Source: Parasponia andersonii
Lineage: Eukaryota; Streptophyta; Magnoliopsida; Rosales; Cannabaceae
Assembly (NCBI GenBank): GCA_002914805.1
Contig: JXTB01000480.1
Coordinates: 210,366-274,365, forward strand
DNA: 64,000 nt
Direction of reading: 5' to 3'
A program made the position numbers and the translations under genes. Positions 11,821-23,052 of the stretch are shown here, one piece after another. Each line of letters begins with the position of its first letter. The stretch's first letter is position 1. The notes beneath the pieces are model-generated. The model did not search any database. It saw only the letters and a program-made list of their open reading frames with translations, and was not told the origin of the DNA.

Positions 11821-14144
11821 TGCAATACCCCATTTTTTTTAATTATTATAATATCTTTTTTTTTCATTATTAGTGGTGGGTTCTACAGATTTTTTTAAAC
11901 AACTCACTCTTTTTTTCCCCTTTCCTCTCTCTCTTTCCCTCGTGAACCCCTCCCCCTTATTTTCCCTTCCCTTTTTTCTTTCTGTCTCCTTCCCCCATGA
12001 AAACTCTCTATTCCTTTTTCTTTGACCAAATACCACTGCCACCACCAAGTATTGCCAATGCACCTCTGGCCTCCGAAGACCACCATAACCACCCGGCATC
12101 AACTCCCATCCCGCCAGTAGCCACCAGTCGGAGTTTCCCTGCCACCAGAACTGACGTTTGCTAGAAAAAACCATTTTTTACTACAGGAGTTTTTGAATTT
12201 CTGGTGAATTTTCTGGCTATTTCAAGGGGTATTCTTATGCTCGTTGGATTCGTCTCGTCAAGAGAAAGCTCTAAGTATATATTTCATGACCTCATTTGCC
12301 TGAATTAAAAGTTGTCATTAATGAGTAGTTTAAGTTTTGAGATTCAAGATTTGACTTTTTGAGCGGACCATTAGATCATGTTTTTAATGTCATTTTTAGC
12401 ATGTACTCGTGAAATGGTGAAGATTGATATATATATATATATATTGACTATGTTTGGTGACTAGTACGAACAACAATATCGAGCGGCTTAGATTTTACCT
12501 CGCTTTTATATGTCACATGTCCGGTTTTGGTCCATACCCAAATTGGACGAATTATATATCTAACCTAGCTATTTTGAGCACTAGGAATTCAATGTGAATG
12601 TCTGCTTATTGATATAAAGCTTCGTTGAGAAGTTGACTTTTTCTAAGTGAGTGATCGAGAGCTTGGAATTGGTTACTGATCCTTCGAACGATCGTCTAAT
12701 GATACATTTAGGTTCCAATAGTGTGGTATCGCTAACCTAATAAGGTAAGGATTCAGTTATCTCTATTTTATACTATTTTGAATCAAACTTATTTTATATT
12801 ACATATGATGACAAACATAATTTAGGAAACTATTTTGAATATCTATGATGGGATTGGATTGTATGATATATGTTGGAATACTCTGAGACTTTTCTGAATG
12901 CATATTATTTTCAGATATATTAAAATAGAGCTATTATACTACTCATTTTTCTATAAAATTTAATTAACTACTTTATTAAAAATCGAAGTATTATTTGAAC
13001 TTAAATTACTGCATAGTTATTTCTACATATCAGTTCAGAGTACACATGTTATAGGATCGCACATGAGTACTAGGTTAGCATCATAAGATTTTACTGTGTG
13101 GCACTATGGCCCCATCAATGGTGCAAAGTTTGTGAACCTATGTGGAATTTTTCTTCTGATTACCTTCCCATTTGGCAAACGTAGGCAATGCAGTTGCTCC
13201 TCCAAGTTTGGTAGACGACACACGGGTATCCCTCTGGAAATGGGCTAGGTATTAGGCAAGCTATATGGCACACGTAGTGCTAACATCCTGGTTTCTATTG
13301 ATGAGAGGTGATGAACTCATAAGTATAAGTAGATTTGTATTATGTGTTTGTAGACTGATTGATTTTGGATATCGTGTTATATATATATACGGATTATCAG
13401 GTTTGGAAATGGTTATAAGTATATAGATATATATATATATATGATTTTGCAAACATGTTTTGGATTAGACTAACTATGCAGGGACTCTCTATCACTAAAA
13501 AATTTTTGAAATGACATAATAGTTTTCTTACTGAGCTTTCGAGCTCACTCTTTTTACTTTCTTCCCTTTCATGTGATTTTTCATTTGATATTGTTATTTC
13601 GATGACTAGACAAGTCACTTGGCTTACGCTTGTGGTCCTATTCCTCTCCCTCAGTTGATCCTTATACTTGTTCTCTTATTTTTTTTTTTTATGTCTAATT
13701 GTTTAGCCAAGTGTGTTATCCCTACTAAGTGAATGTATGAAGATATCTTTACTATTATTTAAGGATTTGGTGTATAAATGGGACACTATAGTTCCTAAGG
13801 AGTAAATTTTAGAAATTTTAGGTATTTGTAATTATGATTAATTCTATAAATTAATTTTTAGATATTTTAATTCGAGATTTTCAAAGTTTATTTATTCAAC
13901 ACTAAAATTTTATTAAGCTAAGTTTTTAAACGACTTAATTATATTTTCTTGAATCTTAATGTTTCTTCCTTAATAAACTAAACTAAAGAGGAACTCCTTT
14001 TAATTTTGAATTTCTAATGATTTGAGGGATAGAACATAAAATTCAAGTACTTAGTTTCCTCTGAAATTTTGCAAATTCTTTACTTATCTTTATTTATACT
14101 TAAGATTATTAAAAGTCACAGCTTTAAATTTCTAATCATGAACA
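11821..14144 (+). repeat. 3' LTR
   Basis: Begins TGCAATACCCC. The end at 14144 (...GAACA) is chosen because it gives a CA terminus followed by ATCTC, the same 5 bp that precede the 5' LTR. That makes the LTR about 2.3 kb, and it includes an (AT)n run near 13429-13442 and a CTGAGCTTTCGAGCTCAC segment near 13530 of a type often found in plant Gypsy LTRs. The first 1.35 kb is well supported by the 5' copy; the end rests only on the target duplication. Minus-strand ORFs at 11839-12174 and 13261-13618 lie inside the LTR and are not genes. Confidence 0.65.
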
Positions 14145-14149
14145 ATCTC

Positions 14150-15673
14150 TATTAATAATCTTAGAGAAAAACTCAATGAAGGATATATTAGAGCTCTTCA
14201 ATAGTTCATTTTGATTCTTTATTTTCTGAATTGGTTTTTTTAAGTGATTCATCAAAAGAGTTTTTGTAATATATGAACTGCGATAGTAACAAATTCTGTA
14301 AATATGAATCCTAAATAATAAAGATCTGAGTGATAACTACATTAATAAAAGAAATTATACTAATAAAAATCAAAACAACCACTGATATAGATCTATGTGG
14401 ATTAGAACACTATAAATCTAGAGCTAAGTAGCTAACTATTTTCACAAACAAAAGAATTATTTAGCAATAAAACAAATGTGAGAAAGAAAAAAGGAGAAGA
14501 ATCTATACTGGAGAGAGGGAATGCACCTATTAAACTCTTAAAGATAGAGAAAAAGTAGAGAGAGAATAAAAGAATTGTATTTAACTAGATAAGAAGAAAG
14601 AGAAGAATAGAATTGTATTAACTAGATTTGTTTTAATAGTAAATTATATTGGAGAAATCTTGGATTGGAGTAAATTTTAAAATTCAAATGAACCGTTCAA
14701 ATCCAATCCAATCTATTTCTATTTATAGTTTTTGCTATATTATTTTAGCTGATATAAAAGAAATTAATTTATTTTAATTTTAGTTTAATTTGTTAGAACT
14801 TTTTGTTGGGTTTGTATACTAATTGTTGTATGTATTGAACATGTAAGTATAGTTATACTAAAATTATCCTTTTTAATCTATTTTTTTTTATGATGTTGAA
14901 ATTTAACCTTTATAAAAACTAATGCGTAAAATCGACATCTAATCCAAGTCTGAATAATGGGTATTGGATTAAATTAAAGTGGAACTATAAATCCAAATTT
15001 TACAACATTGGGTTGGTTGTGTCAGATCCATTGTAGCCAAAAATATATTTAAGTTTCATTTTAGAGACGTTCCACTAAGATTTAATGGAATAAAAGATAA
15101 ATTTTAAGAAGGAACAAGATAGAATAATTAAAAAAGTTCAAGGACCGAAAAAATATATATAAGTTATAATTTAAGGGCCAAAGGCGAAGGACCAAAGTCT
15201 GTCTTTCGTTTGATGCTCTCTGCATTTTGAAATTGGCAGCCAAAGTCCTGATAAGCATTTCGTTAAACTTAATTGCATCATAATCCAAAAAATAACATAA
15301 AATAAATAAAGAAAATTCTCAAGCTACGATACTTACTGGCAATCTAGGTCTTTTAAGCTTCATTAGAGATAGAGAAGGACCTTAAGATCTCCTAGGAAAT
15401 CAGTTCAGTACAAAATGAGCAAGAGTTAAATTCTTGTCATACTTCTGGAAGAAAAGTATATACATAAATGAGGAGTTAATTAAAAGATTAATGTACATTT
15501 CTGTAACATATGCTCGTTTATTCAATTATCAAATTACACTATCACAGGAACCACAATCTGTTCTCTCAGTAAATCACATCACAATGAAGAAGGGATATAG
15601 AAGGAAAGCTCCAAACTCATTTGCATGTACAATAGTTAAGAACTTGAAATTAATCACAACAGAAAAGAATACA
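14150..15673. other. Intergenic AT-rich DNA
   Basis: No gene recognised. About 14400-14640 is purine-rich on the plus strand. Minus-strand frames at 15082-15288 are open for 68 codons but have no family resemblance. Confidence 0.45.
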
Positions 15674-15757
15674 TTACACAAATGGTGCTAGAGTGGCTGC
15701 TACTCCGAACACAAAGGCAACAAATGAAATTGCAAACAAAACATAAATGGTGAGCAT
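15674..15757 (-). other. Short ORF encoding a hydrophobic tail, 27 aa
   Basis: A 27-codon minus-strand ORF lies 352 bp beyond the kinesin stop codon. It encodes an almost wholly hydrophobic peptide (MLTIYVLFAISFVAFVFGV then AATLAPFV) that could form one transmembrane helix. The frame stays open upstream for 10 codons (HSLREAHHI...) to a stop. An acceptor-like ACATAG precedes it (about 15788). It may be a last exon of an unrecognised membrane protein, a relic exon, or chance in the kinesin 3' UTR. I do not recognise a family and claim no function. Confidence 0.25.
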
Positions 15758-16108
15758 GATGTGATGTGCCTCTCTCAAACTATGTCAGAGTGTGAAATAG
15801 GCTTCACACGTTCAAAAACTCCAATAATGGCGCACTATCAGAAAGAGCTTGCAGCTTACTAGCCAAGAAAAAGATGAGCCTAATTGTTTTAATTCAGAAT
15901 TTCTCCATAGTGCGACGCGCGAATTGGGTTGTGTTCAATTCAGAAAACATTCAAAAAGAGGCTCCTTACGATACCAAATGCTCACTCTACATATCCCTCT
16001 ATTATTCATGTGTATTAACCACATGTATATATAGAGCCACATGGAGAAAGCCCGATATCATCTTTTATTGTATTTTGGAATCCTTCAAAAAAATATACTA
16101 CACTTGTA

Positions 16109-19100
16109 TTACAAATGAAGAAGATTGGAAATCTGGTTCCAGCCCGTAAGCCAAGGTCTCTTATCACCTGGAAGGACAAAATTGAGCTCAAACATCTCCT
16201 TAGAGAGGTTGCCTGCTTCACAAAACCCTACAAGCTTTGCAACTATTTCAGCACTCTCCTGAATGTGCTTAGCATCATGGGGATCTGTCCAAAGTTTGTT
16301 AACAAACTGAATTTTCCTCTGCTTTCCTTCAAGAGGGACATCCCATTTCATGTACAATAGATCTCTCTCCTCTGCAGTCAAACGTGAGGTCAACCTTTTC
16401 GCAAGGAACTCTCTTTCACGTCTCAGCTCTCTAATGCTGCACAATCCGAACAAGAATCAGTTTATCAATGTCTTGCAAAATGCAAAGCCACTTGTAATCT
16501 ATATATGCAGGAGGCATAGGAACCGAAAAGAGGCTTCCAATGACTCGGAAGTACATAGTTTGGTTATGGTATGGCTAAAGTAGTTTCACACAAAAAAACA
16601 TACACAACACAACATACATAGTCTTTCTGTAATCATTAACTTAACAAAGACATGCCAAAAACACAAGCATGACACAGGATTAATGATGAAGGGAAGAAAG
16701 CGAACCTTGATGAGAGAGAGACTGTGGGCTCATCTCCCACATGAGCAGGGCTTGCATTCCCAAGCTGTGCGAGGTGCTGCTGCAGCCATGTTAAGCGTCT
16801 AAGCTCGACTTCCATGTAGATTTGATCAGCTGGATCACCTTTGAAAAGCAAATAAAATTGAGTTCTATGAATGATGGAGACAAAGCACACATCCCATAGC
16901 TCAATAATCTGCTGCCTTTGCTCCTTAAATGTGATTTGCCACGATACATGAGGCATCTCTGGCTCACATTCGTTCTCATCATTCTCCAAGTTGTACCCAG
17001 CTGCTTCATTTGCTTCCAGCTCCAAAACCTGCATGCATTTCAAAAGGATATAGAGTTTATTTATTAGTAGAAAAAGGAAGGAAAGGTCCGAAAAACTATG
17101 AATAATTGCAAAACGGTAACTGGAACAACGTTTGACTATACCTGGCAAACAAGTAGCTGCTTTTGGTATTGCAATTTGGCCACCCTTTCTTTCAGTTCTG
17201 TGACATAAGCTCTTATACTTCTTACATTCTCTTCTGCTGCATTTTGGAACATCTTCTGCATTTTCTTCATGTTCACAGAACTAGAACGTCGATACCCCGC
17301 TGGAGTGTTTTCTTTTGATGAGACATCTCCACCTTCTTCACTCTTTGTTGGAGTCTCCTTCTCAGATTCTGGCAGAGTATCTATGGACAGATTATCGTCA
17401 TTTTCAGGAGCTCTATTTTCAATCTCAGGCTCCAAAACTTGTTGAACGGTTGATAGAGGCGAGCAGGGGGATCTTAAGAAATTTTGACGATTAGCAGCAT
17501 TACTTGATGCCAAAGGAAGTAATCTTTTCTTTTTAAATTCCTTGTTAGTCTTGGGGGAAGGTTCAGTGTTTGGCTGTTGAAAATTGTTGGGAAGAGACAT
17601 CACCAATTTGTCAATTGACTTCTGAACATTTTCGAGCTGCTCCTCAAGATCTGCAATAGTGCTTCCCTGTGAATGAAGTCGTGTGATTTCATCCTTGAGA
17701 TTAGCACTAACACTCTTGTTAGTCGCAATCACATTTCCAACTTCGACTTCTTTTGGGGCTGATCGGACAGAACGCATTTCCCGTATTTCTGCTTGCAGCT
17801 TAGCAATTGTTTCAGCTGCATCTTGGTTTCCTAGCCTATGACAAGCAACCTCCTTCTGTAGTACTTCCAACGCTCGATTTGCCTCTTCTCCAAGCTGCTC
17901 CTGAAGGTGCTCGAGTTTGCGAATTTCATGCATAAGTGTGAAAGGAGCTGTGGATGATTGCCTCATAGATTGCCTTAACATTGTACTTCTTACTTTATCA
18001 ACACGACCCAGATCCTTGGTATCAGATTTCGTTGAGAGCGCATCAGAGTATGAAAGACACTTCTTCACGGAAGGGCGGGGTGATTCAAATGGATTTGAAA
18101 CCTGAAGGATGTTATAACAATTAGTGGACTTTTTGATACAAGCTACATGTGTATGCATGGATGTATGTGTGTGTGTGTGTTAGAGAGAGAGAGAGACCTG
18201 CTGGTCGTCCTCCAGTTTTTTGCGTAGCTCATCCACTTGTGATTGAGCAAGATCTCTTTGGCGTCTCAGTTGTTCAATTTCCATCTCCATCTGCAAATAA
18301 TTAATGATGATTACCAACAATTCTCGAGAGTCCAAACTAAACTAACTCAAAAACAAGCAAGATAGTATCATACCTGCTGGATTTTCAAATCTTTTTCTCT
18401 TGATGGATCAGGTGTCCGGAGCTCTGCTTCCAGTCTAGCAACTTCTTTCTGCAGATGTTTCACCAACTGTTTGTCCGAAACAACCTTCAAAAACATGTAA
18501 AAGAATTGAATTGATCTGAATTAAAAAAGAGGTTAGAAATGTTTCCAAAAGTAAAGGGAGAAAAAACTAATTAGTACCATGTTCACTTGGGCATTATTCG
18601 TTACTTCCTTTGCTCGTGAAGCAAACAAGAGAGTATTTCGAGATTGTTCAACATGGGTCAGCGCTGGACTCAATGTGCATATAATGGCAGTGCGTGCATT
18701 TCCACCAAGTGAATGCTGTAGGATGCGAGTAAGCTTTGAGTCTCTGTAGGGTATATGGCCACTTCTTTTTCCCACACTGGACCAAAACAATTCACAAAGG
18801 TCAACAGAAGAATTTAGTATTTAACCTTCCCTGCTGTGTGTTTAAATAGTTAAAATAAATTTTGGAGAATTGATACTAAACCAGTATGCACTTTAGACCT
18901 AGAAGTAAATCAATTATAGTGAGTAAACAACGTTATGGTGATTAATTATATGAATAAGTACACAAGGCCAGAGGCTTAATACGAAACATAGAGTGGACTC
19001 ACCACAGCCTAAACAACTTTAGGGTAGTGACAGTTTACTAAAGTTAGTTTATGTTACTGATCTGTATGACAGGTTTTTAGTGAACAATTCTAAATTCTAT

Positions 19101-20807
19101 AACAATTCTTGTGCGAGCTATACAGAAAAGATGATACGACAAATTCTAACCTCAGCTTTCTTATTACAGTTGTGAGAGTCATAAGGCTGAGATTAATATG
19201 GCAACCTTCCCTGAGCCTAGCGCCATCTGCATGTGTCTGTGAAGCTCTTTCACTTCCAGCTAAATCTACAAAGTTCTGCAGATAATCGAAATTCATAGTT
19301 ATTATTTCTTAAAAGAAATTTATCATTACACAACTTTGGATACAAATACGAGTCAGGATCTTTTTAAGCTTACCAGGCTTGCAACAAAAGATCTCACACA
19401 ACCCGAATTTTCACGAACTGTGCTTTCTATTGTCTGTGTAAAGAGATAAGAAAATATCTTAGCAACTCGATTGTTTCCAGAGAAAAATATTCATGAACTA
19501 ACTAGCATCAAGCGAAATCGTGATAGGCAAAATTTACCAGCCTAATTATCTGGTGTGAGCGTGAACTGGTATCATTTAAAGCAGTTTCTCCAACTTGTCT
19601 TTGAGCTGCAAAAGACACAAAAACACAAGTTCATTTGTTTACCCAAATCAAAAATTTTCAGAACAGAAAGAAGTAAATCAAGATATTGGCTCTTCTTATT
19701 CTTATTTACCTTCACAGATACTGATCAAATGTCGCAAATGCTGATCATCCTTTGCAGTTTCCTCTACCAATTTCTCAACCACAGTACCTTTCTGCATCCA
19801 AGACAAAAAAGGTAAGAGTTCCAGTATTGGGCTTGCTCAGAAAAACAACAAGCACTCATTTACCAAAGAGAAGTAAAAAGAATTACCTCTGGATCATCCA
19901 GAAGCTTGAGACTGCGACCAGAATCTGAATTTAACAGGTCTCTAACATTCTCATTATATATTTCAAGTCCGGAAATTTTAATTGAAAAATCTCTATCTGG
20001 AGTCTGCGATCAAGCCAGAGCACAAAATTCATTTAGAGCCATCATTTCTGATTCATGAACCGTTAACTTTCTAACAAAAGCTGGTAAAAGGTAAGGTTCA
20101 AGGAATTTAGAATCCAGTTCAAGACAAGCTATGAGAAAGAACTATGAAATCGAAACAGAAATATTTGTTTACATTTAGTATATGATTGTAGATGTCGTTG
20201 ACAGCTTTCTCAGTTATTCCTCTCATTGTATATGTCTTCCCACTGCTAGTTTGTCCATAAGCAAAGATAGTTGCTGCAACATTAAACACATAAAGTAACT
20301 GTTAACAGCCAGAGATTTTAAAGACAGGATACAAACAATCTGAGATTGAGGCTCTGGACTACCATTGATGCCCATTAAAGCAGACAAGGCAACATTTTTC
20401 ACTCCATTGTATACCGTTTCAGTTAAGCTAGAGGGACCAAAAACTTTATCTGCAAGAAGTAGAAGAACATGTAATCAACCAATAAATTATACAATCACTT
20501 AAAAGAGAAAACAAAACATGACCTAATTTAATTACAAAACTAACGAATAAAGACATAATTGTGTACCAAATGTAAATGAGGCTGGCTGAGCGGCACGCTC
20601 TTGCGGTGTTGGTTTATAAACAATTGTGTTATCATCAATGCATTCCCATGCTACTTGGTCTTTGGCTAATTGTTCCCTCTTACTCAATGGCCTCAACCTC
20701 ACAGTAACCACAATCTTCTCTTCCCTGGCCCTTGGCCCACCACCAGGGGTTGAAACCGGGGTCCTATCGATTTTTGATGAAGGTGTTCCAGGAGTTTTGA
20801 CTGTCAT
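16109..20807 (-). CDS. NACK1: NACK1/HINKEL-type kinesin-7, cytokinesis motor, 14 exons, 964 aa
   Basis: Plus-end-directed kinesin of the phragmoplast; in the known family it binds and activates the MAPKKK NPK1/ANP and drives cell-plate expansion. Coding exons: 20567-20807, 20363-20449, 20173-20273, 19887-20003, 19710-19791, 19538-19605, 19374-19433, 19151-19275, 18578-18776, 18374-18484, 18198-18290, 17142-18101, 16706-17028, 16109-16436. All introns are GT-AG, phases agree, and the total is 2895 nt with TAA. The motor domain has the P-loop GQTSSGKT (116-123), switch I NDTSSRSH (220-227) and switch II DLAGSE (256-261). Coiled coils follow (about 361-430, 500-600). The region corresponding to the MAPKKK-binding coil is about 716-756. 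A C-terminal NACK domain (DUF3490) covers about 800-964. Thr-Pro CDK-type sites occur at the N-terminus, T144 and T694. Length equals Arabidopsis HINKEL (964 aa, recalled). Start [12 protein letters not shown] matches the family start. No defect seen. Confidence 0.97.
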
Positions 20808-21800
20808 CTTTAGAATTGAATGTTTTAACTTAAAAAGAAAACCAATTTGAAACACCTCTCTCAGGAGAGGCTATGGGAATTATATCGTTCTTGAGTTCAA
20901 CGGTAACTTAAATATCAGCAGCTGCAAGATCCAACACAAAATCTGTCCAATAAAACAATCAATCACAAATGGGTAGGACCCAGGAAAAAAAAAATTACAT
21001 GTAGAAAGAGACTTTTGATATTGCTTGTATAAATTGATAAGCATATGATTTTTATTCAAATTGGATTCAATGAAAGTGGTAGCGCCTTAATCTATTCATT
21101 AAATGACGATTTTTTTTTCCATTTTGTGAGAGTAATTATAACCTCATCAAGTTAATTTAAAAATATTCAGAAACCTCCTGAATTAGAAACATGATAAATT
21201 AAAAAAAGTTCAAAATGAATAGTGAACTTAGATACATCAACAATTAAAAAAATGAAATACTCTGGAATTAGTATAGTGAAAATTCATGTATGAAGTCCGT
21301 CCTTATGTTCTAATTAGTGAAAAAAAAAAAAAAAAAAAAAAAAAAGAAAGAAAACTTCACCCATTTGAACAAACGCCATAAATTTCAAACTCTACCCACA
21401 AAAACTGAACACAACGAACTAATCAAAATTTAAAAAATTTCCCAAAAAAAACTTCTTCGTGAGAAAATGAACACCAATCAACCATAACAAAGAAAAAAAA
21501 ATTAAAAAAAAAAAACCCAAAATTAGAAACTCTTAAAAGAACTTAAAAAACAAAAAAAAAACTCATACTTACAGAAATGAAGAGCCGAAATTCGACAAAG
21601 AAAATCGTCGGAGTTGCAGCGGAACACGAAGATCAGATGACCAAATCAAACAAATCGACGAATAAAACTTCTCTCAATCCAAACTGGTTTTAGAGAGAGA
21701 AGTGGAAGAGAGAGAGAAGAGCGTTTGAGGGTTTGAAGCAGAGAAGAGAACAGCTTGAGGATTCAATTTTCTAGGGCTTTAAATGAAAAGCTAGAAGAAG
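20808..21800 (-). other. 5' UTR of the kinesin gene with an intron
   Basis: Upstream of the ATG, leader sequence runs back to a TTGCAG acceptor (exon edge 20921). A strong donor TCT|GTAAGTA ends a first non-coding exon at 21573. The inferred 5'-UTR intron is 20922-21572 (651 bp) and holds a 20+ A run near 21330. The first exon (21573 to about 21800) is CT-rich with no upstream ATG noticed. The transcription start is not determined; 21800 is approximate. Confidence 0.6.
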
Positions 21801-21907
21801 AAGTAGAAGTAGTAGTAGTAGTATTGGATGTGAGAATTGTGCGTTATGTTTTTTGTGTTGTGTCTGCCTCTCTCTCACTTTGACCCTCACATTTTGAATT
21901 TTGAGGC

Positions 21908-21918
21908 CCCAACGGCTA
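21908..21918 (+). promoter_or_regulatory. MSA (mitosis-specific activator) element
   Basis: CCCAACGGCTA matches the MSA consensus YCYAACGGYYA at every position. MSA sites are bound by three-repeat MYB (MYB3R) factors and give G2/M expression; NACK1-type genes are known targets. It lies about 100-150 bp upstream of the inferred start of the kinesin leader, in reverse orientation to the gene; MSA sites are reported to work in either orientation. Confidence 0.75.
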
Positions 21919-23052
21919 GTTCTCTTTTTCGAGCCTTTTTCTTTTTTCTTTTAATTATTTATTTTTGTTATTAATGATTAGTAGCTAGCCGATTTGTCTC
22001 TTTCTTTTTTATTTATTTTTTTATTTTTTTATTTTTTTTGAGTGTGTTTTCTCATTTCTGGACATTTTCTTGCGTTAATAATCGCCGAGTAAAGCCCGCG
22101 GGACCTTATTTCAAGTTACAACGGTTTTAGTTTCTTCCAGTCTACTTTATTTTTTTCCCTATTTGTACAGGATAATTATTCCAGTCTTCCAAGCACTACG
22201 GGACAAAAAGGAAAAATGGTTAATTGTCTCTAGTGCCCCTAGAGTTTAAAGTAATTTTACAAGAGCCCTTCCTGCTCGGGCTACACATTTTAATTATTTT
22301 AATTATGGGTTTTCGGCATAACTAGCCTATATGTTATTCATAGTTTAGTAAAATAGTCTCCAAATTATTTTTTTAGCAATTAAGTTTTTAAATTTTGACA
22401 ATTAAATCCTTTGTATTTGTTAATGTTAAAATATTCATGAAATTGAATATGTTTAAGAGCAAGAAATTAGTATTTCACTAATATTAATTAATTTGGAAGA
22501 GATATAGAATGAAATTTTAAGAGAAATTTTAAAATTTTTTATATTTTTTCAATTATATTATATTGTTAATTGTACTTAATTTTTAGTTATTTTCCTTCCA
22601 ATTACAACTAATGTCATTAAAATATTGATTTTGACCTTTAAAAAGCCTGTTTGCAATATGAAAATACTCAACTTCATCCAACATTTTAACTATTACTTAC
22701 GAAAAGAACTCAGTTACCAAAATTTTTAAAACTTAGGAATTTAATTGCTAAAAAGAATAACTAAGGGACTATCTTGCCAATATCAAATAATACAAGGGCC
22801 AGTCATGCCAAAAAGATTTAATTATTTTACATATGAGCAAAATAGTTAACAATTTTACTTATGAAACTCGTATTATATATGTTTAACGTATATATGAATT
22901 ACACATCCGAATGACGGATTACATATTTTTGTACAATATTTGTATTATACAGGCTGTAGTTCTAAATTATACAACTGAATTACATAATTTTGTCAAATGA
23001 TTCGTATTTTTCACTAAAAACATATTATACACATTTGTCTTTTTCAGTAGTT
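21919..23052. other. Upstream intergenic DNA
   Basis: Beyond the kinesin promoter the sequence is AT-rich with long T runs (about 21940-22040) and no coding signal. A GC-rich palindrome CCCGCGGG occurs near 22096, which is unusual for this region. Confidence 0.5.
22120..22124 (+). promoter_or_regulatory. Second AACGG core upstream of the kinesin gene
   Basis: TACAACGGTTT contains the AACGG core with mismatches to the MSA flanks. A third core, TTCAACGGTAA, sits in the 5' UTR (core 20899-20903). These are weaker than the site at 21908. Confidence 0.35.

Larger units (their letters stand above)
6990..14144 (+). mobile_element. Old non-coding LTR retrotransposon with long LTRs
   Basis: Two direct copies start at 6990 (TGTAATACC) and 11821 (TGCAATACC) and stay alignable for about 1.3 kb (6990-8320 against 11821-13175), by eye roughly 80-85% identical. 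Immediately before the second copy is a polypurine tract (AAGGAGGAAAGAG, 11808-11820) preceded by the TTTTGAGACAAAATT-type pol 3' end common in Ty3/Gypsy elements, so the element is on the plus strand. A 5-bp target duplication ATCTC (6985-6989 and 14145-14149) flanks TG...CA ends. The internal part has no recognisable gag or pol. It is either a deeply decayed Gypsy or a non-autonomous derivative (LARD-like). The 5' LTR lacks the last part of the 3' LTR, so it has a deletion or replacement beyond 8320. Confidence 0.75.

Noticed and set aside
11839-12174. 111-codon minus-strand ORF rich in Gly, Arg, Glu and Lys
   Set aside because: Antisense to the CT-rich part of the 3' LTR; low complexity.
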